From NCBI GenBank assembly GCA_016935695.1, contig JAFGQL010000042.1, positions 1-36,042 of the forward strand: DNA of 36,042 nt. The letters are read 5' to 3'. The DNA comes from Spirochaetales bacterium. GTDB taxonomy: Bacteria; Spirochaetota; Spirochaetia; JC444; Marispirochaetaceae. Made by a program: the position numbers and the translations under genes. Shown piece after piece: positions 6,915 through 15,169 of the stretch (position 1 is the first letter of the stretch; each line of letters opens with the position of its first letter). The notes under the pieces were generated by a model. It was given only the letters and a program-made list of their open reading frames with translations, made no database searches and had not been told where the DNA came from.

Positions 6915-8576
6915 TTACTTGTTAGGTTTACCGGTAGCTACAAGAACACGTCTGTCGATTTCAGCCTGGCGGAATGCATCAAGAGCATCAATGTCAGCCT
7001 GGGGAACAGTGTTCATCTGCTTCAGGTAATCGTTCCAAACCTTGTCGTATTCGCCGGGTTTCGCCATGATGAGCAGCGGAATATTCTTACGGCGGATATC
7101 GTCAAGTTTAGCGTTGGTAATTCCTTCCTTGCTGTCCGGAGGAATGGTGATGGTCCATGCGGGGAAGTACACCGAGCGGTCCAGGTCAGGCTGTGGGAAA
7201 ATATCTGCAAACGTATCAATTCCCATCGCGTCGAGGGCTTCGATTTCTGCAGGACGTTTGTTCATTCTGTACAGAGAAGGCTGGTTTCCTGGGTCGATGT
7301 TGTTTTTACCGTCCCAGATAACGGAACCGGCGGTAATCCAGAGGAAGTTCACCCAGTAGTCAGCACCGTATTCTTCGTTTCTCCAGTCAACATCCTGCCA
7401 GCGCTCAACCTGCTCTTCAGTCCGGTAGAATACGCCGTCATCACCGACCATATAGTCGATGCCTTCGCGTCCCCAGCCTCTCAAAAGAAGAGTTTCTTTG
7501 TCCGCGAGGAAGTTAAAGTACTGCATAAGACCTTCAGGGTCCTTACAGCTTACAGAAATACCGATACCTTCGGAAACCTGAGGTGTGGGAGGATTGAGGA
7601 TTGTCGGCTCGTAACCGGGAAGCATGGTTGTGGTTGCGATATACCACCGGCCCTGATCCTGATCCAGCAGAAGGCTCTGCGCATTTTGGAAGTTCCAGTC
7701 CTGATCGTAGAAAGCAAGTACGTTTCCGCCGGTAAGGGAAGCAATGTACTGGTCATAGCTCATAACAAAAGACTGAACGTCATACAGGCCGGCCTGATGT
7801 ACCTTGTTCAGGATACGGTAGCTTTCATACTCGTCTTTGGTTCCCCAGTAGTGGGTTGCTACCCATTTGGTGCCGACTTTGTCTACGTTACAGGACCCGT
7901 CATTGGGATGACCTGAGAGGATGTGGGGAATGTTTGAAGTTCCGAACCATCTCCAGGAGTCATACTGACCGGACCATGCAAGTGTTTTCTTGCCGTTGAT
8001 TTCGGGGTTGGCTTTCGCGTACGCAATAAGCTTGTCAACCGCGTCATCGAGGTCTTTGGGCATTTTGTAATCCCAGGACTCAAGAACAGCCTGCTGGATA
8101 TATACACCGTGTCCGGGATTCGGACTTCTGTACACATCACCGTAGGGCATCTGCTGGGGGAACCAGTAAATGTTTCCGTCGGGCTTTTTGATCATTTCGA
8201 TCCGTTCGCCGTACAGGTCCTTGATGTTCGGGCCATGTGCTTCAACAAGATCATTAAGAGGTATAAGCGCGTTGGCACCTAAGAGGATATGACCATTATT
8301 ACGGGGATGGATAGCATCGGGATAATCACCGGATGCCGCGATAAGACCGACTTTCTGCTCGAGGTCACCTACGATGAACTCCCACGCAATTTTAACGCCG
8401 GTTTTTTCTTCCAGCCAATTTCCAAAGATGGTTCCCGCCTGGGGGTAGTCATCTTTTTCGTAACCAAGAAAAATTGAATATTCCTTGGTTTTTGCCGAAG
8501 CACCTTCGCCCTGTGCATTTGCAAACGCCATGGTCGCAAACGAAAGAACCAAGAGTGCCAAAAGCAACTTCTTCAT
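6915..8576 (-). CDS. Extracellular solute-binding protein, LplA type
   Basis: 553 aa from the ATG at 8576, chosen because AGGAG lies 7 nt upstream and a clean signal peptide begins there (MKKLLLALLVLSFATMAFA). The predicted cleavage is around AFA-NA or ANA-QG. There is no lipobox Cys, so the protein should be free in the periplasm rather than a lipoprotein. Its length and organisation fit family 1 binding proteins associated with YesM/YesN-regulated LplABC systems. It is aromatic-rich (for example WSGQYDSWRWFG), as expected for a glycan-binding cleft. It is the first gene of the transport operon. Ligand not identifiable. Confidence 0.92.
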   Translation of the reverse strand: MKKLLLALLVLSFATMAFANAQGEGASAKTKEYSIFLGYEKDDYPQAGTIFGNWLEEKTGVKIAWEFIVGDLEQKVGLIAASGDYPDAIHPRNNGHILLGANALIPLNDLVEAHGPNIKDLYGERIEMIKKPDGNIYWFPQQMPYGDVYRSPNPGHGVYIQQAVLESWDYKMPKDLDDAVDKLIAYAKANPEINGKKTLAWSGQYDSWRWFGTSNIPHILSGHPNDGSCNVDKVGTKWVATHYWGTKDEYESYRILNKVHQAGLYDVQSFVMSYDQYIASLTGGNVLAFYDQDWNFQNAQSLLLDQDQGRWYIATTTMLPGYEPTILNPPTPQVSEGIGISVSCKDPEGLMQYFNFLADKETLLLRGWGREGIDYMVGDDGVFYRTEEQVERWQDVDWRNEEYGADYWVNFLWITAGSVIWDGKNNIDPGNQPSLYRMNKRPAEIEALDAMGIDTFADIFPQPDLDRSVYFPAWTITIPPDSKEGITNAKLDDIRRKNIPLLIMAKPGEYDKVWNDYLKQMNTVPQADIDALDAFRQAEIDRRVLVATGKPNK

Positions 8577-8586
8577 ATACATACTC

Positions 8587-8600
8587 CTTTTCATGAAAAG
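8587..8600. promoter_or_regulatory. Perfect 14-bp palindrome over the SBP ribosome-binding site
   Basis: CTTTTCATGAAAAG is a perfect palindrome. Its left half on the minus strand ends in the AAAAG that begins the AAAAGGAG SD. It lies just inside the predicted 5' UTR. It could be a DNA operator or a small hairpin that restricts the SD. Confidence 0.45.
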
Positions 8601-8608
8601 ATTCCTAC

Positions 8609-8614
8609 ATTGTA
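8609..8614 (-). promoter_or_regulatory. -10 box for the transport operon
   Basis: TACAAT on the minus strand (8614-8609) lies about 33 nt before the SBP ATG. The matching -35 position reads TTTCGC, a poor match. A weak -35 fits a promoter activated by the YesN-type regulator encoded just upstream (inference). Confidence 0.45.
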
Positions 8615-8689
8615 CCATCTGAATTTCCCCGGCGAAACCCTACAAATCTTAGCCGGGTACCGGGTAAATTTAGAACCGTTTTCTACCTT

Positions 8690-10258
8690 TCATGAACGGC
8701 GGTATGCCGACGGTGTCGTCTTCATTTCCCGTTTGAACTGCTCCACAAAGTAATCATAGTTCTGATACCCCACCAAAACCGCGATATCGGTAATGCGCTC
8801 ATTGGTTTCCTTTAAGAGCCTGCAGGCTTCCTTCACGCGTATTTCCCGCTGATAATCCTTGAAACTTTTACCTATAACCTGTTTGAACAACTGCCCCAGA
8901 TATACCGGATTCATGTGCAGTTCTTCTGCCAGCTCAGCCAGGGTGACCTCGGCGGCGCAGCGACGCTCTACCGCCCGCTGAATGAGCACGACACTTGAAT
9001 GGCGCACCGAAGCCCGGAGGCTTTTCACCCTTTCGCAGACCGATTCAATGAATGATGAAACGCAGTGGGTAAGCTCAGCAAAAGGCATGAACTCAACATT
9101 CTTCACCACCGCCCTGAACAGGTCTTCATGGGGCACAGGGCCGCCATCCAGACGCTCAAGAAGCCGCCGGACCTCATAGGACAGGATGTTCATCCAGTCC
9201 CGCAAGGCGTTGGCAGACAAGGAACCATTTTTAAGCTGGGTGAATATCTCGTTCAGATGGACCAGAGCTTTAGGTCCGTCCCCCTCATCTACTTCCTTCA
9301 TCAGGAGTGACACCTGTTCACGCTTAACCGGTACGCATCCGGTCTGAGACTCCCGGGACACAAGAACCACCCCGGGGGCGTGCATCACATATGAGGCGCC
9401 CATATACTCCAGAACCGATTTCCGTGAGCGGAAGATATCTTCCAGGGCAGCCACCGGTGTACCGACAATGAGTTTTGCGCCGCAGCCCAGAGCCGGGGCG
9501 ATAATCCGGTGCACGCCTCTGATTTCCGCCTCCAGGGTGGGCCCCGATGTACCGACGACCCCGCCCGCAAATAAAAGACCAACCGAGCCGAAAGATTCGC
9601 GGTACAGACACTCAACAGGATTACGGTCTTTCAGCGGCAAAAGGGCCGGATAGACCTTTTCCGGAAGGAATCCTCCGTATACCGGCTGTCCTTCGGCATC
9701 GATGCGGGAAAAAGGAACCAGCAGGCCGAAAGCGAAAGGAGGAACCACTCGCGGGTCCTTCAAGAGTATGCGGGTATCTGCCGAACTGCCTCCCTGACCA
9801 TGCATGGAAAGCCGGCGGAATACCGTACTCAGGGCCGCCTTCATTTCTTCGGGATCGGGTTCCTCCGGTTTTGCTTTCCGGCTGTTTTCAAGTATTCCCT
9901 TTAGGCACGCGGCCAGTTCATCTTCATCAATCGGTTTCAGCAAATAATCACTGGCCTTATGCCTGAGTGCCGCCTGTGCGTAGGCAAAATCATTATAACC
10001 GCTCATGACAATGACCGCAGGGTCATATCCTTCCATTTCACGGACCTTTTGTATGAGGGAAATGCCGTCCAGGATCGGCATTTTAATATCAGTAAGGATT
10101 ATGTCAGGCCGGTGAATGCTTATCAGCTTGAGGGCTTCGGAACCATTGGCGGCGGCAAGAGTATGAACACACCCAAGAGATGTCCAGTCCATGATGGTAT
10201 CAAGACCTTCATGGATATGGGGCTCATCATCCACAGTTATGATGCTAAGGAGTTTCAT
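8690..10258 (-). CDS. Two-component response regulator, YesN/AraC type
   Basis: 522 aa. An N-terminal receiver domain (1-120) carries the acidic pair D10-D11, phospho-acceptor D57 in LTDIKMPILDG, and Lys in YLLKPID. A central region (about 140-400) has no obvious motif, as is usual for YesN proteins. The C-terminus has two AraC-type HTH units (about 420-522): LAELAEELHMNPVYLGQLFKQ and ITDIAVLVGYQNYDYFVEQFKR. The family activates carbohydrate transport and hydrolase genes. It overlaps the kinase gene by 14 nt, implying translational coupling, and is followed by the binding-protein gene, its likely target. Confidence 0.94.
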   Translation of the reverse strand: MKLLSIITVDDEPHIHEGLDTIMDWTSLGCVHTLAAANGSEALKLISIHRPDIILTDIKMPILDGISLIQKVREMEGYDPAVIVMSGYNDFAYAQAALRHKASDYLLKPIDEDELAACLKGILENSRKAKPEEPDPEEMKAALSTVFRRLSMHGQGGSSADTRILLKDPRVVPPFAFGLLVPFSRIDAEGQPVYGGFLPEKVYPALLPLKDRNPVECLYRESFGSVGLLFAGGVVGTSGPTLEAEIRGVHRIIAPALGCGAKLIVGTPVAALEDIFRSRKSVLEYMGASYVMHAPGVVLVSRESQTGCVPVKREQVSLLMKEVDEGDGPKALVHLNEIFTQLKNGSLSANALRDWMNILSYEVRRLLERLDGGPVPHEDLFRAVVKNVEFMPFAELTHCVSSFIESVCERVKSLRASVRHSSVVLIQRAVERRCAAEVTLAELAEELHMNPVYLGQLFKQVIGKSFKDYQREIRVKEACRLLKETNERITDIAVLVGYQNYDYFVEQFKREMKTTPSAYRRS

Positions 10259-12026
10259 GATCCAACCTTATGACAATGGTTACCTCAGTACCCTCATTGA
10301 CAGTACTGGTAAAAGATATGCTTACCCTGTCGCCGAAATGAAGCTTGAGCCGGCGGTATACATTCGCCAGTCCGGTATGTCTGGCATCATACCTTTCATC
10401 CAGCATGGCCTTTATCACCTTGCCGGCGTCGCAGCCTGCCCCATCATCGCGGACCTTTATCTGCAGGGATCCATCCAGGAGGACCGCCGACACCCGAACA
10501 GTGCCTCCCTCTTCCTTGCACTCAATACCGTGGGCGCATGCGTTCTCAACCAGAGCCTGGACCATCAGCTTGGGAATACACACCTGTGCGGTAGCGGGAT
10601 CTATAAAAAACTCCGAGGAAAACCGCGGACCGAAACGGTAATGCTGAATATCCAGGTATTCCCGGGTAAAGGCAAGTTCTTCTTCCAGGGGGATCATGTC
10701 TTCATCCCACCCGGTCATCCTTCTGAACATTTTGCTCAAGCGTTTGATAATGGCCGCGGTCTCGTGTTCACCTTTGATATGGGACTTCATCCGTATGGAT
10801 TCAAGGGTATTGTACAGAAAATGGGGATTCACCTGGCTTTGCAGAGCATTCATTTCCGCCTGTCTGCGTTCAAGAAGCAGCCGTCCGCGTTCAATTTCCA
10901 TTTTATAGCCATTATTAATGAGCTCGTCGATTTTTCCTGCCATGATATTGTAGTCATTGATAAGCTGGCCCACCTCATCCTGAAATTCTCCGGGAAAATC
11001 TATTGGAGAAAAATCCTCGTGTTTCACCTTTTTCATGTGGTCTGAAAGCTTTGCCAGGCGCCGGGTTATTGAGCGGGAAAGCAGCAGAATGAACAGGGAC
11101 GCGAAGGCAATACTGAGCCCGGAAATACCAAGAAGCCGCGTCCAGCGGGAAGACCACACCACATCCACCGCAGGCCGGGTAAATGATCCGATCAGGCGGC
11201 AGCCCTCAAGGGCGCGCATTCCGGAAAAGGGCACATCAAAGGAAAAATACTCCTTCTGTGTTCCGTCGTTACTGTATGCGGCGATTACCGCTCCGTTCAG
11301 GTCCTGCATCCGTATATTACCGTCATAGCCCATCGCCGACAGGTGGCGCTCAATGATGCCATGGTTGATATCAAGCCTGAGCACAAGTCTGCCTCTGCGG
11401 AGATATGATAAATTATTGAGGTCGCGGAACATGCTTATGTACCGCTTGTCTGCGGCATCCATTCGCGTATCACGATCGACATGCGCAATGGTGAAAATAC
11501 CGGAAGTGTGGCGCGCGAGCTGCCGGTACCAGAGGGTCTGGCGCACATAGGCATTAATACTCATGTACAGCCCGCTGGTTCCCACCATTTCGTTTTCTGT
11601 ATAAATGATCATACGGGAGATCCCGGGAAACACATTCACGTATTTCATGGTCGCGGGAAGAAGATAATCGGTATAAATGTTCAGAAAATCAGTAAATGCG
11701 GCATACTCATCCGCCAGGATGCGGTAGATGGAACTGTCGGTATAGACAAATGAGGTCACATCAACAAGAGGCTCAAATTCCCGGACAATGCTGTCCATGA
11801 TGCTGCCTACTTTAGACAGCATATACTCATGCTCCTTCTGGCTGGCTTCCCGTAACACGCTGCGTAAAACAAGGCCGTTGGTGATCGCCAGGGGTAAAAA
11901 TATACCCAGAACATAGATCGCCACCAGTTTCTGGCCAATTTTCAAGGAACGAACCTTCGCGATAATTAATGCAAGAGGGTTGCGCTTTTGTAGTGAGGGG
12001 CTTGCAGCCGACTCTGCCGACGCCAT
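10245..12026 (-). CDS. Sensor histidine kinase, YesM type
   Basis: 593 aa membrane kinase. One membrane segment at about residues 33-55 and another at about 300-320 flank an extracytoplasmic sensor region. HAMP follows (RSITRRLAKLSDHMKKVK), then a His_kinase domain with QSQVNPHFLYNTLESIR (phospho-acceptor near H402), then HATPase_c with ALVENACAHGIE and RDDGAGCD. This is the 5TM/YesM class that senses sugars or binding proteins. The ATG at 12026 has no SD, but TATACT lies 7 nt upstream, so the mRNA may be leaderless. It is the first gene of the kinase-regulator pair and is divergent from the GH5 gene. Confidence 0.92.
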   Translation of the reverse strand: MASAESAASPSLQKRNPLALIIAKVRSLKIGQKLVAIYVLGIFLPLAITNGLVLRSVLREASQKEHEYMLSKVGSIMDSIVREFEPLVDVTSFVYTDSSIYRILADEYAAFTDFLNIYTDYLLPATMKYVNVFPGISRMIIYTENEMVGTSGLYMSINAYVRQTLWYRQLARHTSGIFTIAHVDRDTRMDAADKRYISMFRDLNNLSYLRRGRLVLRLDINHGIIERHLSAMGYDGNIRMQDLNGAVIAAYSNDGTQKEYFSFDVPFSGMRALEGCRLIGSFTRPAVDVVWSSRWTRLLGISGLSIAFASLFILLLSRSITRRLAKLSDHMKKVKHEDFSPIDFPGEFQDEVGQLINDYNIMAGKIDELINNGYKMEIERGRLLLERRQAEMNALQSQVNPHFLYNTLESIRMKSHIKGEHETAAIIKRLSKMFRRMTGWDEDMIPLEEELAFTREYLDIQHYRFGPRFSSEFFIDPATAQVCIPKLMVQALVENACAHGIECKEEGGTVRVSAVLLDGSLQIKVRDDGAGCDAGKVIKAMLDERYDARHTGLANVYRRLKLHFGDRVSISFTSTVNEGTEVTIVIRLDHETP

Positions 12027-12033
12027 AGGCGAA

Positions 12034-12063
12034 AGTATACAACAGCGCCGGAAAAAAAGTCAG
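12034..12063 (-). promoter_or_regulatory. Promoter of the YesM kinase gene, leaderless geometry
   Basis: CTGACT (12063-12058), an 18-bp spacer and TATACT (12039-12034) on the minus strand. Only 7 nt separate the -10 from the ATG at 12026, so the predicted transcription start falls on or next to the start codon. Confidence 0.5.
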
Positions 12064-12099
12064 GTAGCAACAGGAACTCCTGCCGGCATCCTTTTCATG

Positions 12100-12128
12100 T
12101 TGCATTCACACTGATTATCCCCTAGACT
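12100..12128 (+). promoter_or_regulatory. Promoter of the GH5 gene
   Basis: TTGCAT (12100-12105), a 17-bp spacer and TAGACT (12123-12128), 4 of 6 matches in each box. The leader to the ATG would be about 50 nt. It overlaps the region upstream of the divergent kinase gene, so the two may share regulation. Confidence 0.45.
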
Positions 12129-12183
12129 GTAAGCATATACACAGATACGGCAATAATGCGCCCTCGGCGAAAGGAAGGTGGCC

Positions 12184-13194
12184 ATGTCATTCGAAATAAT
12201 CAGGGGAACGAATATCTCCCATTGGCTGAGTCAGAGCAGTGAACGGGGGGAAGAACGGCGAAAACGCTTTACCAATGACGACGCAAAGAGGATCGCCGGC
12301 TGGGGTTTTGATCACATACGGATTCCCGTTGACGAGGAACAGCTGTGGACCAGGACAATGAACCGGGAAACAGAAGCCTTTGATCTATTGGGGAACGGTA
12401 TCGAGTGGGCCCTTGCTGCAGGGCTGAAGGTAATCGTAGACCTCCATATCATCCGCAGTCATTACTTCAATGACAAGGACGAGCCGCTTTTATTCAGAAG
12501 CAAAAAGGAACAGAAAAAACTGGGTAGACTATGGGATGATTTGTCAGACTTCTTGAAACCCTGGGGAAATGACGTGCTTGCCTACGAGCTGCTGAACGAA
12601 GCAGTGGCACATGACCATGCCGTATGGAACAGTGTATACCTGCACCCCTACAATGCCATACGCAGGAAAGAACCTGATCGGACCATCATACTGGGTTCGA
12701 ATATGTTCAACCAGTATTTTACCTACCCCTGGCTGAAAGTCCCCGACGACCCCCGGATGATCCTGACCTTCCATTATTACCACCCCATGTTCCTGACCCA
12801 CTGGAAGGCCTCCTGGTGGCGCCAGGGCGGCAGTTACGAGGGGCCTGTCAACTACCCGGGTTTTCCTATCCCGGAAGAACAGGCGGAAGAACAAAAACAG
12901 TTGCTGGCCAGGGGCTGCGGCTTTGATTCACGTTACTTTGACGCGTCTACCATGAAATCGGATATCTCAATACCGTTCATTGTCGCCCGCAGCCACAACC
13001 TGCCCCTTCACTGCGGAGAATTCGGCTGTTACTCGTCAGTTCCGGCGGAACTGCAAAAACGATGGTACAGGGACCTTCTGAACACCTTCGACGAATACGG
13101 GATCGCGTGGACAAACTGGGACTTCCGGGGCGGTTTCGGTCTGATCGACAAAGACGGCAATGAAACCGCCGCCCTCGAGGCTCTCCGCCCGTAG
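12184..13194 (+). CDS. Glycoside hydrolase family 5 (cellulase-like) enzyme
   Basis: 336 aa from ATG 12184, chosen because AAGGAAGG ends 5 nt upstream. The GTG at 12178 lies inside that SD. A GH5 (beta/alpha)8 barrel, with proposed acid/base E139 in ELLNEAV and nucleophile E279 in LHCGEFGCY. Other barrel motifs are HIRIPVDEEQLW, VDLHIIRSHYF and the closing TNWDFRGGFGL. There is no signal peptide, so it should work in the cytoplasm on imported oligosaccharides. That fits its position beside the sugar transporter and kinase pair. The exact bond cleaved (cellulo-, manno-, xyloglucan-type or other) cannot be assigned. Confidence 0.9.
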   Translation: MSFEIIRGTNISHWLSQSSERGEERRKRFTNDDAKRIAGWGFDHIRIPVDEEQLWTRTMNRETEAFDLLGNGIEWALAAGLKVIVDLHIIRSHYFNDKDEPLLFRSKKEQKKLGRLWDDLSDFLKPWGNDVLAYELLNEAVAHDHAVWNSVYLHPYNAIRRKEPDRTIILGSNMFNQYFTYPWLKVPDDPRMILTFHYYHPMFLTHWKASWWRQGGSYEGPVNYPGFPIPEEQAEEQKQLLARGCGFDSRYFDASTMKSDISIPFIVARSHNLPLHCGEFGCYSSVPAELQKRWYRDLLNTFDEYGIAWTNWDFRGGFGLIDKDGNETAALEALRP

Positions 13195-13238
13195 ACAGCC
13201 GCGTATCAGCGTGATCGCCGGACACAGAAAGCAAAAAC

Positions 13239-13928
13239 TTAATACGCTTCGGCAGTACCCGGGCTTCCGGCTCCCTGAATGATGGCCTTGTTGGAAGTAT
13301 ACCCGTTCCCCAACCTGTCGGCACCAAGGTGTATAAACAGCTCGGCGGCGGCTCTGTCACGGATACCGCCTGAAGCCTTCACCTTGATCCGGCCGCCGGC
13401 AGCCTCAACCATCGCGGCTACTGCTTCCTTTGTCGCGCCCTCGCTGCCGAAGCCGGTGCTGGTCTTAACATAATCGGCACCGGCCTCAACAGCACATTCC
13501 ACAGCCTTTCTGATTTCATGGTCTGTCAGGTAACAGGTTTCCAGGATCACTTTAACCGGCGTATCCGCTTTTTTTGCCGGATCCACGACGGCATTTATAT
13601 CCGCAGTCACCTCCTTCCACATACCTGAACAGACAAACCCGATATTTGCCACCATATCAATTTCATCCACACCCCTGGCTATGTAGTCGCTGGCTTCGGC
13701 CGCCTTGACAGCACTGGTCGTGTCACCGTGGGGAAACGCAAGGACGCAACTGACCCCTGTCTCGGTCCCCCGGCACAGCCGGACCGCCAGATCGATATCA
13801 CAGGGCCTGACACACACGGTTTTCGTTTTCCAGGCGATACAATCCCGAATTGCTTCTTCTGCTTCTGTTCTGGTGCAGTCGGGTTTCAATACCGCCGCGT
13901 CCAGATACCGTTCTATATGATCAATCAT
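13239..13928 (-). CDS. deoC: Deoxyribose-phosphate aldolase
   Basis: 229 aa. It cleaves 2-deoxyribose-5-phosphate to acetaldehyde and glyceraldehyde-3-phosphate in deoxynucleoside catabolism. It has the short bacterial DeoC layout: an N-terminal LKPDCT, VKVILETCYL, the Schiff-base Lys about K155 in YVKTSTGF, and KASGGIRD, which holds the second conserved Lys. A GGAGG SD lies 7 nt before the ATG. The C-terminus ends shortly after LGADRLGNGYTS, as usual. It is convergent with the GH5 gene across 44 bp and has no other deo genes nearby. Confidence 0.96.
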   Translation of the reverse strand: MIDHIERYLDAAVLKPDCTRTEAEEAIRDCIAWKTKTVCVRPCDIDLAVRLCRGTETGVSCVLAFPHGDTTSAVKAAEASDYIARGVDEIDMVANIGFVCSGMWKEVTADINAVVDPAKKADTPVKVILETCYLTDHEIRKAVECAVEAGADYVKTSTGFGSEGATKEAVAAMVEAAGGRIKVKASGGIRDRAAAELFIHLGADRLGNGYTSNKAIIQGAGSPGTAEAY

Positions 13929-14017
13929 GCTCAGCCTCCGTATTCAAGCCGTATTTTCGCAGAAAACCGCCGAAGTTTCAAAGCATTTTCCTTCGACCTA
14001 ACAAAGTGCATATTTGT

Positions 14018-14046
14018 TTGACATTATTCTAACATTAATATACATT
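14018..14046 (+). promoter_or_regulatory. Promoter with leaderless geometry (DUF2087 gene)
   Basis: A perfect -35 TTGACA (14018-14023), a 17-bp spacer and -10 TACATT (14041-14046). The ATG at 14053 begins 6 nt after the -10, where transcription should start. Confidence 0.65.
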
Positions 14047-14052
14047 GTAACC

Positions 14053-14799
14053 ATGATAATCCTATCTGCCTATATCGACACCTTGACACCGGAAATGATC
14101 CGTGAAGGGTACGCCAGAACGGGAGCATCCCGGGTATGTCTTGTCTGCGGAAAGACTTTTGAAGACGGGGAAGTGTTTCCTGAAGGCCAGCGCTTTTTTA
14201 CTGCGGAAACCGCCGCCCGCCGGCACATGAGGCAGGACCACCCCGATTATCTTCTGGCCCTCATACACATGGACTCAAACGCGGCGGGTTTGACCGAACC
14301 GCAAAAAGAACTTATTCGGGGCATGTACAAGGGCTGGACCGACGCCCAGATAGCGGAAAACTCACCGGGCAGAGGAGCCTCGGCAGTCCGGAACATGCGT
14401 TTTCACCTGCGAAAAAGGGCAAGAGAGGCAAAGGTATTTCTTGGCATCATGGGCCTACTGGAGGACTACACCATGGAAAGTGAACATTACATCTCATTCG
14501 AGGCACAGCTGCCGGTACACGATGATCGTACTCTTGTCACACAAAAGGAAGAGCGGGTAATTCTGGGTAAATACCTGAAAGACGACGGAATGCTGGTTCG
14601 GTTTCCCAAGAAGGAAAAGGAAAAGCTGGTGGTTCTGAACCACATTGTCCGGTCTTTCACAAAGGGGACTGAATATACGGAACCCGAGGTGAACGCCATT
14701 CTGGCCGGTTTCCTTGAAGATTATGTGACCCTGCGCCGCTATCTGATTGAGTACAGATTTTTACAGCGCAAAACAGACGGGTCCCGGTACTGGCGGTAA
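14053..14799 (+). CDS. DUF2087-domain protein with C2H2-like motif and HTH
   Basis: 248 aa from ATG 14053. An in-frame TTG at 14014 precedes the promoter and is rejected. Residues 29-63 hold CLVCGK (C29, C32) and HMRQDH (H58, H63), a zinc-finger-like CxxC-25-HxxxxH pair. Residues about 75-130 resemble a GerE/sigma-4-like HTH (LTEPQKELIRGMYKGWTDAQIAE). The C-terminal 70 residues match DUF2087: FPKKEKEKLVVLNHIV, YTEPEVNAIL and LRRYLIEYRFLQR. DUF2087 often follows regulators, so a DNA-binding role is likely. No SD is present, and the promoter geometry suggests a leaderless mRNA. Target genes unknown. Confidence 0.82.
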   Translation: MIILSAYIDTLTPEMIREGYARTGASRVCLVCGKTFEDGEVFPEGQRFFTAETAARRHMRQDHPDYLLALIHMDSNAAGLTEPQKELIRGMYKGWTDAQIAENSPGRGASAVRNMRFHLRKRAREAKVFLGIMGLLEDYTMESEHYISFEAQLPVHDDRTLVTQKEERVILGKYLKDDGMLVRFPKKEKEKLVVLNHIVRSFTKGTEYTEPEVNAILAGFLEDYVTLRRYLIEYRFLQRKTDGSRYWR

Positions 14800-14837
14800 A
14801 ACAATACCTCATTTCTATTTTTCCGGGCCCTGGCTTC

Positions 14838-14866
14838 TTGCTTCGGCAGCGGTTCCTGATTATGGT
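14838..14866 (+). promoter_or_regulatory. Putative promoter of the PilZ gene, leaderless geometry
   Basis: TTGCTT (14838-14843), a 17-bp spacer and TATGGT (14861-14866). The ATG at 14875 starts 8 nt later. Both boxes are imperfect, and readthrough from the gene 75 bp upstream is possible. Confidence 0.4.
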
Positions 14867-14874
14867 GTAAGTCT

Positions 14875-15150
14875 ATGGATATTGAGCGGCGGGCAGATCC
14901 CCGGATTAATCAGACCATCAAGATTGATGTCATTCCCCACGTGGATGACCGCTTTCCTGTAGAAACCGTCACCACAGATACCTCGCCCCTGGGTATAGGG
15001 TTCATCTGTGATACGCCGTTTCATGTCGGACAGGAATTATCCATTGTCTACATTCCCGAAGATGCCTTTACAACCATTACGAAAACAGCCCTGGTCAAAC
15101 ATGTGACCCCGGTCTCCGGCCGTTACAGAATCGGGGCAGAATTTTACTGA
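14875..15150 (+). CDS. PilZ-domain c-di-GMP-binding protein
   Basis: 91 aa, a single PilZ domain. The c-di-GMP-binding signature is present: RxxxR in ERRADPR (R6 and R10) and D/NxSxxG in DTSPLGIGF. The rest is beta-barrel-like and ends RYRIGAEF, typical of PilZ. Known PilZ proteins transmit c-di-GMP levels to motility, secretion or other partners; the partner here is unknown. No SD precedes the ATG; a -10-like box lies 8 nt upstream. Confidence 0.88.
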   Translation: MDIERRADPRINQTIKIDVIPHVDDRFPVETVTTDTSPLGIGFICDTPFHVGQELSIVYIPEDAFTTITKTALVKHVTPVSGRYRIGAEFY

Positions 15151-15169
15151 GGGGAATGCTCTTTACCTG

